In this document: piece after piece, positions 12,684 through 17,822 of the stretch
Layout: each line of letters starts with the position of its first letter
Position numbering within the stretch: position 1 is the first letter of the stretch
Assembly (NCBI GenBank): GCA_903854455.1
Contig: CAINWJ010000134.1
Location: forward strand, 1-17,822
DNA: 17,822 nt
Reading direction: 5' to 3'
Origin: Candidatus Peribacteria bacterium
Lineage (GTDB): Bacteria; Patescibacteriota; Gracilibacteria; Peribacterales; Peribacteraceae
Made by a program: the position numbers and the translations under genes
The notes under the pieces: model-generated
Seen by the model: only the letters and a program-made list of their open reading frames with translations
The model's database searches: none
What the model was told of the DNA's origin: nothing

Positions 12684-14272
12684 AGATGCGATGGAACACC
12701 TTCGGAATTCTAGTGATCGTCGTGACGGTCATAACGGTGGCAACGTTCGTCGGGGTACCTCACAGTAACGCTGCTTCCATCAATCCGACGCAGGACACGG
12801 ACGGCGACGGTATTCCCGATGTGCAGGAGGATAAGAACGGCAACGGCGTCGTCGATCCGGGGGAAACTGATCCCATGAATGCGGACAGCGATCGTGGCGG
12901 CGAGTCTGACGGATCGGAGATCAAAGCAGGGAGAAATCCGTTCGATCCGACGGATGACTTCACCTACGACGCGGATGGCGACGGATGGCCGAACTGGCAG
13001 GAGATGATGAATGGAACGGATCCGAAGAAAACAGATTCTGATGCTGACGGCGTGATCGATTCCAAAGATCCGTTCCCGCTGGATCCCAAGTACGCGAAAG
13101 ACACGAATGCCAACGGTTTGCCGGATGAGTGGGAACAGACAACAGGTTTATCCGCACAATCGTCAGTGCCGACAGCGAACGCTGATCCGGACAATGATGG
13201 TTTAACAAATGCGGAGGAACTGGCGAAAAGCACGAATCCGCTGAATAACGACAGTGACGGCGACGGCATGACGGATGCGATGGAAATCAGAAGGGGAACT
13301 GATCCCCTGAAAACCGATTCCGATGGTGATGGGGTCATTGATTCCAACGATGCATTCCCTCTCGACTCGAAATACGCAGTTGATCTCAATGGAAACAGCT
13401 TGCCGGATGAGTGGGAAAAAACAACCGGTCTCACTGCACAAAGTTCTGGGACGCCATCCGCTTCCGCAGACCTAGACAGGGATGGGATCACGAATGCGGA
13501 AGAATTTGCGAAAGGAACCAATCCTGTAAATCCGGACTCCGATCATGACGGCATCGATGATGCGACTGAACTGGAGATCGGCTCAAACCCGAAGGAAAAC
13601 GCCTGTCTGTCGATGTCCGGCAGCTTCCTCCCCTTCTCCGATCTGCAGAATCACTGGGCGAACGAAGCGGTATCGCGGCTGCAACAGGTATCCATCCTAC
13701 CTGGTGGAAATCGGCTGGTCGTGGGCTACCGACAATCAGACTCATCGGCAATCTTCCGTCCGGATCAGCCGGTGACACGGTTCGAATTCCTGAAGATGGC
13801 GCTGCTCTCCACCTGCACGGAACTGACGAACAAAACCGACCTCGTACGACCGCAGTTCCCGGATGTGCGCAGCAGCCCGATCATCAATGAGCATCCAGGT
13901 AGCATCCAGCGCCGTCAGGTGATCTACACCGCGGTTCTGGGGAACATCGTTCAGGGATACACCGATGGAACGTTTCAACCTGACTCCCCAGTCAATCGAG
14001 CCGAAGCGGTGAAGATGCTGACACTTGCGGCACGGATTACGGAAACGCCGGAATCATCGACTGGAGCCACTGTCACCTTCCGCGATGTGCCTGAATCCGC
14101 TTGGTTTGCACCATTGATCAAGACAGCAGCGGAACAAGGAATCGTGCACGGCTACACCGACGGCACCTTCCGTCCGGGAAATCCCATCACCCGCGCCGAA
14201 GCCGCAGCAATCATCGAACGGACGATGCTGCAAAACCCGTCGATTAATGGGTATGTGTTGCTGGGAAAATAG
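12680..14272 (+). CDS. Surface protein with thrombospondin type 3 calcium repeats and three SLH domains
   Basis: 530 aa. The N-terminal hydrophobic segment (about 8-26) and the following SNAAS fit a Sec signal peptide. Residues about 36-305 carry many Asp-rich calcium loops of the DxDxDGxxD type (for example DTDGDGIPD 39-47, DSDGDGMTD 191-199, DSDGDGVID 213-221, DSDHDGIDD 286-294). Residues 118-211 and 212-305 are a near-exact 94-residue tandem duplication, each with the TDSDxDGVIDS opening and a LPDEWE segment. Three SLH domains follow at about 315-375, 391-450 and 465-515, with the GYTDGTFxP and RAEA signatures in the last two. SLH domains anchor proteins to cell-wall polymers, so this is probably an S-layer or S-layer-associated protein whose calcium repeats give a stiff stalk. 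Its ATG overlaps the fmt stop (ATGA), suggesting translational coupling. The gene ends at the convergent AGAACC hairpin. Confidence 0.9.
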   Translation: MKMRWNTFGILVIVVTVITVATFVGVPHSNAASINPTQDTDGDGIPDVQEDKNGNGVVDPGETDPMNADSDRGGESDGSEIKAGRNPFDPTDDFTYDADGDGWPNWQEMMNGTDPKKTDSDADGVIDSKDPFPLDPKYAKDTNANGLPDEWEQTTGLSAQSSVPTANADPDNDGLTNAEELAKSTNPLNNDSDGDGMTDAMEIRRGTDPLKTDSDGDGVIDSNDAFPLDSKYAVDLNGNSLPDEWEKTTGLTAQSSGTPSASADLDRDGITNAEEFAKGTNPVNPDSDHDGIDDATELEIGSNPKENACLSMSGSFLPFSDLQNHWANEAVSRLQQVSILPGGNRLVVGYRQSDSSAIFRPDQPVTRFEFLKMALLSTCTELTNKTDLVRPQFPDVRSSPIINEHPGSIQRRQVIYTAVLGNIVQGYTDGTFQPDSPVNRAEAVKMLTLAARITETPESSTGATVTFRDVPESAWFAPLIKTAAEQGIVHGYTDGTFRPGNPITRAEAAAIIERTMLQNPSINGYVLLGK

Positions 14273-14364
14273 GAAGAACCAAAGGATTCAGAAGAACCAA
14301 AAGAACCAGAGGAACATTCGCCGTTCTTCTGGTTCCTCTGTTTCATCTGCTTCTTCTGGTTCCT
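14272..14364. repeat. AGAAGAACCA-type array and inverted copy between convergent genes
   Basis: The left arm (14273-14315) repeats AGAAGAACCA/AGAGGAAC units. A short loop TTCGCC follows, and the right arm (14322-14364) is GTTCTTCTGGTTCCTCTG-like, complementary to the left. The arms fill the spacer exactly between the SLH stop (14270-14272) and the DUF3276 stop (14363-14365). It is likely a bidirectional terminator with an imperfect stem of about 40 bp. Confidence 0.75.
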
Positions 14365-14716
14365 ACAACTTCCCCTGCATTTCCTGGAGCGCTCCCAGAA
14401 TCGCCGGCAGATCCTCGACATCGAAGACGATCGTGGACTTCTGACCACCGCGGGACTTCTCCGAGATCTTGAAGAACTTGCCGTTAGCAGACTGCTTTAA
14501 GTCAACGTAGAACGTACGCTGACGAGCACGGATGGTAATGGAATGCAGTTCCTCGCCGTAGCGGCTGGCGCCTCCTCCACCAGGACCGGAGCGGCGCGGA
14601 GCCGGGGCGGAACCGGAGAATCCTCCGGCGGATTAACCACTGGAGAAATTGGACGTCGGTGCCAGTGGATCGTCGCCTCCGGCAGGACTGCTGAGTTCGG
14701 ACATCGGGTCGAACAT
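14363..14716 (-). pseudogene. DUF3276/PUR-alpha-like gene with an in-frame TAA at codon 28
   Basis: One frame from the ATG at 14716 to the TAG at 14363-14365 gives 27 residues (MFDPMSEL...NFSSG), a TAA at 14633-14635, then 89 more residues. After a Gly/Pro/Arg-rich linker the second part holds the whole PUR-alpha-like domain: EELHSITIRARQRTFYVDLK, NGKFFKISEKSRGGQKSTIV and VEDLPAILGALQEM. The family binds single-stranded nucleic acid. The stop falls in the disordered linker between two Ser/Gly-rich segments that read as one continuous linker. No ATG, GTG or TTG lies in frame after the stop, so re-initiation is not obvious, although GGAGGA occurs 5 codons after it. Options are a real nonsense mutation, readthrough, non-AUG initiation or a base error. 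No Shine-Dalgarno precedes the ATG. Confidence 0.75.
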
Positions 14717-14832
14717 ACAAAGAATTGGGAAGAAATAAGTGGCTCTCCGCTGCTCCCTCCGCTTAAGGCTCGCGCTCACCGCTTCAGGATCTTCCGAGAG
14801 CGATGTGATACTACATGAATCTGGAGTCACTG

Positions 14833-15228
14833 TCACCTCAGCAACGTGAGCCCCTTCGAGAACTCCTTCACTGCCGCATCTTCACCAATCACACCGAGAC
14901 CGATGACCGTCAATTCCTCCGGCTTCTTACCCTGTACCCGCTGGATGTACTCCTCGTAACTCACCGTCGACTGACCTTCTTTGGTGAAGAGCATGTACTT
15001 GAGATTCAAGGCCTTGGCACGATCGAGGAAAGAACTGAATCCTGACTCCCCTTTCTTGAACACCAGAATCGCGATCTTTGTGATGGGGATGAAGGTGCAA
15101 CCGTCACCGTCGATGGACGGACCGAGTGCTTCCGGCTCGCCGTTGAATAGACCGGTCACAATGCATGCAACGGCATTGGCGAGTAATCCGGTGGGCAAAG
15201 TTTCATCGATGATGATGGCGGAGCGCAT
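14833..15228 (-). CDS. DUF2000 family protein
   Basis: 131 aa from the ATG at 15228. The pattern matches DUF2000: an N-terminal strand RSAIIIDETLPTG, then LLANAVACIVTGL, EALGPSIDGDG, a central strand KIAILVF, and a C-terminal TVIGLGVIGE segment. The family has a peptidyl-tRNA-hydrolase-like fold and no established function that I can name. The frame is open to an ATG at 15279, but the extra 17 residues precede the strand that normally begins these proteins, so the shorter start is preferred; the longer one has a weak AAGG upstream. It reads away from the tRNA-Arg gene and toward the DUF3276 gene, separated from it by 116 bp that hold no other gene. Confidence 0.7.
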   Translation of the reverse strand: MRSAIIIDETLPTGLLANAVACIVTGLFNGEPEALGPSIDGDGCTFIPITKIAILVFKKGESGFSSFLDRAKALNLKYMLFTKEGQSTVSYEEYIQRVQGKKPEELTVIGLGVIGEDAAVKEFSKGLTLLR

Positions 15229-15320
15229 GAACGAAGCGTACAGCGATCTGCGGTCAGCGAACAGCACCGACAAATCCATGCCTTGGCGAAGCGGGATTCC
15301 TGATTCATACTCCGGTCACT

Positions 15321-15396
15321 GCGCCCGTAGCTCAATGGATAGAGCGTCGGCCTCCGAAGCCGAAGGTTGTGGGTTCAACCCCCGCCGGGCGCACCA
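15321..15396 (+). tRNA. tRNA-Arg (anticodon CCG)
   Basis: 76 nt including an encoded CCA. The acceptor GCGCCCG (15321-15327) pairs with CGGGCGC (15386-15392), the discriminator is A, and CCA is at 15394-15396. The D arm has AATGGATA. The anticodon stem TCGGC/GCCGA encloses CTCCGAA with anticodon CCG at 15354-15356, reading CGG. The T arm contains GGGTTCAACCC. All stems are intact. Confidence 0.97.
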
Positions 15397-15443
15397 TTTG
15401 TCGGCTGCGCCTCCTCATGGCAAGCCACATCACCTCTTCCACC

Positions 15444-15466
15444 GCAGGTAGACACCTGCTCCTGTT
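15444..15466 (+). terminator. Possible terminator after tRNA-Arg
   Basis: GCAGGT (15444-15449) pairs with ACCTGC (15454-15459) around AGAC, followed by TCCTGTTT. The stem is short and the T run weak. It sits between the tRNA and the converging tatD gene. Confidence 0.35.
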
Positions 15467-15485
15467 TCATAAAATCGATCCTCAC

Positions 15486-16244
15486 TCAAAGCCCGAAGAA
15501 CCTGACCGCATTCTCCGTCGTGATGCGATCAACCTCATCGAAACTCAATCCTTTGATCTCCGCAATCATCTTCGCAACCTCAACAACGAATGCCGGTTCA
15601 CATCTCTTGCCGCGATGAGGAACCGGGGCGAGGAATGGCGCATCTGTTTCGATCATCAATTGATCCATCGGACAATGCTTCACAGTGTCGCGAATCACAT
15701 CCGACTTCGGGTAGGTCACGATGCCGGTGAATGACAGGAAATAGCCGGCTTTCACAAACCGCTCGACATCTTCCCATCGCTCGCTGCAGCAGTGCAGAAC
15801 AAGCTTCTCAGGCTTCACGTGGTTCACGATCGTCCAGACGTCTTCCACCGCCTCACGGCAATGCACGACTGCCGGAAGATCCAATTCTTTGGCAAGAACA
15901 AGCTGCGATTCAAACACTTGCTGCTGCGCTTCCTTCGGGCTGTTCATGTAGTGATAATCGAGTCCGATCTCGCCAATGGCTTTGCAACGTGAATCTCCGG
16001 CGGCTTTCCGAACAATTGCCAAATCCCTCACCTGATCAAAGTCCTTCGCATGGTGCGGATGCATGCCAGCCGTCGCAAAGATCTGCGGATGCTGCTTCGC
16101 CAATGCAAGACAGAGATCGATGTCCGCAATGCAATCGGCAACGCATATCATTTGCTCAAGTCCAGCAGCGAATGCACGCTCAATCACCGCATCACGATCG
16201 GCATCAAACTGAGGCGCGGTAAGGTGACAGTGAGAATCAATCAT
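15486..16244 (-). CDS. tatD: TatD-family metal-dependent hydrolase (deoxyribonuclease)
   Basis: 252 aa, a normal TatD/YcfH length. It is a TIM-barrel metallo-hydrolase, with DNase activity shown for characterised members. The metal ligands are visible: HCH (His5, His7) at the N-terminus, Glu92 in GEIGLDYHY, His128 in VVHCRE, His151 in LHCCSE and Asp201 in IETDAPFL. AGMHPHHA (59-66) and PHRGKRCEP (209-217) are also typical. The start ATG at 16244 places MIDSHCHL at the N-terminus as in the family; the frame is open a further 7 codons to a TTG, which is not preferred. No Shine-Dalgarno is present. A second, interrupted copy of this start lies 84 bp upstream, overlapping the stop codon of the glycosyltransferase gene. 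Confidence 0.93.
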   Translation of the reverse strand: MIDSHCHLTAPQFDADRDAVIERAFAAGLEQMICVADCIADIDLCLALAKQHPQIFATAGMHPHHAKDFDQVRDLAIVRKAAGDSRCKAIGEIGLDYHYMNSPKEAQQQVFESQLVLAKELDLPAVVHCREAVEDVWTIVNHVKPEKLVLHCCSERWEDVERFVKAGYFLSFTGIVTYPKSDVIRDTVKHCPMDQLMIETDAPFLAPVPHRGKRCEPAFVVEVAKMIAEIKGLSFDEVDRITTENAVRFFGL

Positions 16245-16274
16245 AAAAAGGAAGCTGAAACACAATGAAAGAAA

Positions 16275-16328
16275 TCATATACCTGTCACCCTGAGCGCAG
16301 TCGAAGGGTGGCAGTGCGAATTGATCAT
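16275..16328 (-). pseudogene. 17-residue ORF copying the tatD start, cut by a repeat
   Basis: From the ATG at 16328 the frame reads MINSHCHPSTALRVTGI and stops at 16275-16277. Its first eight codons match the tatD start (MIDSHCHL) in 7 of 8 residues apart from conservative changes at positions 3 and 8, and at the DNA level over about 24 nt. Its ATG overlaps the glycosyltransferase stop as ATGA, the classic coupled arrangement. It looks like the original or a duplicated tatD start displaced by the repeat at 16283-16314. Chance similarity in so short a segment is not excluded. Confidence 0.4.
16283..16314. repeat. REP-like hairpin (CACCCTGAGCGCAGTCGAAGGGTG)
   Basis: CTGTCACCCT (16283-16292) pairs with AGGGTGGCAG (16305-16314) with one G-U pair, around the loop GAGCGCAGTCGA. 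A sequence of the form TCACCCTGAGC-AGTCGAAGGG is one I recall as a dispersed intergenic repeat in several bacterial phyla; this needs a search. It separates the glycosyltransferase gene from tatD. Confidence 0.7.
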
Positions 16329-17551
16329 GATCGGAAGAGACGAAGGAAGAAATTGCGAACGGAATTCCGAAGACGGGAATGCCGCGGAAGTATGAAGCAA
16401 GTGCAGCGATCCAGAAATGAACAAAAGCGACGGAGGATGGGGCCAGGACAGGAAGCGTGAATTGCTTGTACTTCTCGAATCCTCGACTCAGCGGACAGAA
16501 GCTTCTGTCGCAGAACATCCATCTCCCTAAGGTCGAGCGTATGCCGCTGTTCCAGCGCAATGATCCTGGCATCTGCAACGCACTGAATCCCGGAATGACC
16601 GTCTTCATCACGCATCCAGAAGTAGTCACACACCCGATCATGGAGATGCGGCTTGTCCGAGCACCACTCGAAACAACCGCCTGCAGCATCCACACGCACA
16701 TCGGTCAGTGGATCGTAATCATCGAGCAGCTTGTACCGTTCGACGTAGTAACGCTTCTGTTGGAGCCCATGCCAGAGATGGAACACCGTTCCCGGAACGG
16801 TACCGACAGAACCATTCACCAGAGCCGTCACCGGAGCAGCCCAGAGAGCGGCATTGTTGAGGATCGACGGCTGATCGACGTGGATGTATGCATTTTTTCG
16901 CGGATCGATACCGAAGAACGCACCCATGATGATGGCATCTCCACTCCCGAGTATCCCCAGATCGTAGAAGCCGAAACGATCGAGGAACGAACGACGCGCA
17001 GCCAACGCATAGCCCGGATGTCCGGACATGGACCCGTCACGGGGACGACCGTTCTGAAGCCACCAGGCGATGGAACCCGGGCGCGGAACCGATTCACCGA
17101 TCCACTGTTCTGGTGGCAGGATCGTCTGTCCATCTTTCGGCAACTGTACGCCCTGTTCGAATGGCTGAACGACGACGCATTCCTCCAGCTTGCGTGCCAG
17201 ATCCTGGACCCAGGAATCGGAAGCGAAGAGAACATCCGTATCCATCCAGACAACCTTGTCACAATCAGCGGGAAGGTGCTTGAGAGCGACGTTGAACATG
17301 CGCTCCTTCTGCCACAAGATGGTGTCTGTCCGGAGACGAACAACCTTCTCGGCATCATCATCCTGCAGTTCGAACGGTGCCTTGCCTATCGCCGCCTCCA
17401 CAACGATCAGCTTCAGACCCTGCTTTTTGGATGCCTCACGAAACAAGTGGTAATGACCGACCTTGTTGCGATACCCGACAGGATTGAAGTACGTCGCGAT
17501 CCCCCAGAGCGTGCCGGGTAACTTCGTCACTGCGGAAGAAAGCAGATTCAT
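16325..17551 (-). CDS. GT-A-type glycosyltransferase-like protein
   Basis: 408 aa. The N-terminal half looks like a GT-A fold: a strand LWGIATYFNP (15-24), a helix carrying HYHLFREASKK (33-43), strand LKLIVVEA (46-53), and the metal/nucleotide-sugar DxD motif in KVVWMDTDVLFA (99-110). Further on, HPGYALAARRSFLDRFGFYD and GSGDAIIM resemble the acceptor-side and catalytic segment of galactosyltransferase-like enzymes. It has no signal peptide. The last ~40 residues are rich in Arg, Phe and Cys and could lie on the membrane. The sugar and acceptor cannot be told from sequence. A GT4-like gene starts beyond the tRNA-Lys, so this is probably the edge of an envelope-glycan cluster. A TACATT lies 8 nt before the ATG, and there is no Shine-Dalgarno. 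Its stop overlaps the ATG of the tatD-like micro-ORF. Confidence 0.75.
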   Translation of the reverse strand: MNLLSSAVTKLPGTLWGIATYFNPVGYRNKVGHYHLFREASKKQGLKLIVVEAAIGKAPFELQDDDAEKVVRLRTDTILWQKERMFNVALKHLPADCDKVVWMDTDVLFASDSWVQDLARKLEECVVVQPFEQGVQLPKDGQTILPPEQWIGESVPRPGSIAWWLQNGRPRDGSMSGHPGYALAARRSFLDRFGFYDLGILGSGDAIIMGAFFGIDPRKNAYIHVDQPSILNNAALWAAPVTALVNGSVGTVPGTVFHLWHGLQQKRYYVERYKLLDDYDPLTDVRVDAAGGCFEWCSDKPHLHDRVCDYFWMRDEDGHSGIQCVADARIIALEQRHTLDLREMDVLRQKLLSAESRIREVQAIHASCPGPILRRFCSFLDRCTCFILPRHSRLRNSVRNFFLRLFRS

Positions 17552-17572
17552 GGAATAAAAATGTACTTTCTA

Positions 17573-17648
17573 TGGTGGGTCGGGCGGGGATTGAACCCGC
17601 GACCAAAGGCTTAAAAGGCCTCTGCTCTACCAACTGAGCTACCGACCC
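17573..17648 (-). tRNA. tRNA-Lys (anticodon TTT)
   Basis: 76 nt on the minus strand with encoded CCA at 17573-17575. The acceptor GGGTCGG pairs with CCGACCC. The D arm has GCTCAGTTGGTAGAGC. The anticodon stem GAGGC/GCCTT encloses CTTTTAA with anticodon TTT. The T arm contains GGGTTCAATCC. It lies between the divergent glycosyltransferase genes. Confidence 0.97.
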
Positions 17649-17768
17649 GATGAAAACGAAGGAACGATGCGCGTCATCCAGAGGATAGCGCATGATCGGA
17701 CACAATGTGAATGCTTGAGGCAGAAGAACCATATTCCTTCCATGGATAACTCCAGTATCCTGTCGGAC

Positions 17769-17822
17769 ATGAAAGTAGCCATTGTCCATGAATTGCTAAC
17801 GATGCGTGGCGGTGCAGAGAAA
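17769..17822 (+). CDS. Start of a GT4-like glycosyltransferase (truncated by the window end)
   Basis: The first 18 codons, MKVAIVHELLTMRGGAEK, match the N-terminus of family 4 (GT-B) glycosyltransferases, where a beta strand is followed by a Gly-rich donor-loop segment (RGGAE). The rest is outside the window. A TATCCT hexamer ends 7 nt before the ATG, and no Shine-Dalgarno is present. Confidence 0.7.
   Translation, partial: MKVAIVHELLTMRGGAEK

Noticed and set aside
14633..14635. Alternative genetic code as explanation for the internal stop
   Set aside because: The codon is TAA, whereas known recoding in related lineages concerns TGA; many genes in the window end normally at TAA, TAG or TGA.
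16457..17521. A 354-codon open frame on the plus strand
   Set aside because: It is antisense to the glycosyltransferase gene, has no recognisable domain, and its composition is that of a shadow frame; the minus-strand frame has the DxD motif and a coherent fold.

Overview
The window reads as a chromosome segment of a bacterium with small, tightly packed genes. It is most likely a member of the Candidate Phyla Radiation (Patescibacteria), possibly the Peregrinibacteria/Peribacteria side. This is an inference from gene content: two large Cys-x2-Cys-rich proteins of a type I associate with that group, a TraC/VirB4-like ATPase, an SLH plus calcium-repeat surface protein, and a short PUR-alpha-like DUF3276 gene. 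Several genes end cleanly at TGA, so the standard bacterial code (11) applies, not the UGA=Gly code of Absconditabacteria. Almost no start codon has a Shine-Dalgarno sequence. At several genes a -10-like hexamer lies only 6-9 nt before the start codon, which suggests leaderless transcripts.

Layout. 1-193: intergenic sequence with hairpins and the terminator of the next gene. 194-3396 (minus): an SH3/deacetylase-like lipoprotein and argS. 3397-3668: divergent spacer with three evenly spaced DnaA-box-like sites, two of them perfect, and an AT-rich stretch; a candidate replication origin. 3669-6638 (plus): a coiled-coil lipoprotein and a VirB4/TraC-like ATPase. 6650-8066 (minus): rbfA followed by an nrnA-type DHH phosphoesterase, a widely conserved gene order. 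8191-11684 (minus): two paralogous cysteine-rich putative zinc proteins. 11823-14272 (plus): fmt, overlapping by ATGA a TSP3/SLH surface protein. 14363-15228 (minus): a DUF3276 gene with an in-frame stop and a DUF2000 gene. 15321-15396 (plus): tRNA-Arg(CCG). 15486-17551 (minus): tatD and a glycosyltransferase-like gene. 17573-17648 (minus): tRNA-Lys(TTT). 17769-end (plus): start of a GT4-like glycosyltransferase. No gene-free stretch exceeds 300 bases.

Translation functions (argS, rbfA, fmt, two tRNAs) are interleaved with cell-surface functions (two lipoproteins, the SLH protein, the VirB4-like ATPase, two glycosyltransferases).

The most unusual property is in the spacers. Many consist of a short degenerate repeat (5-10 bp unit) followed by its own reverse complement, with a different unit at each locus. 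These arrays run into stop codons and promoters. One type, built on GGGTC, occurs as two ~90-bp copies flanking the cysteine-rich gene pair, and as a shorter tract inside the fmt reading frame. The second strong observation is that one of the two cysteine-rich paralogues has lost two complete candidate zinc sites while keeping two others.
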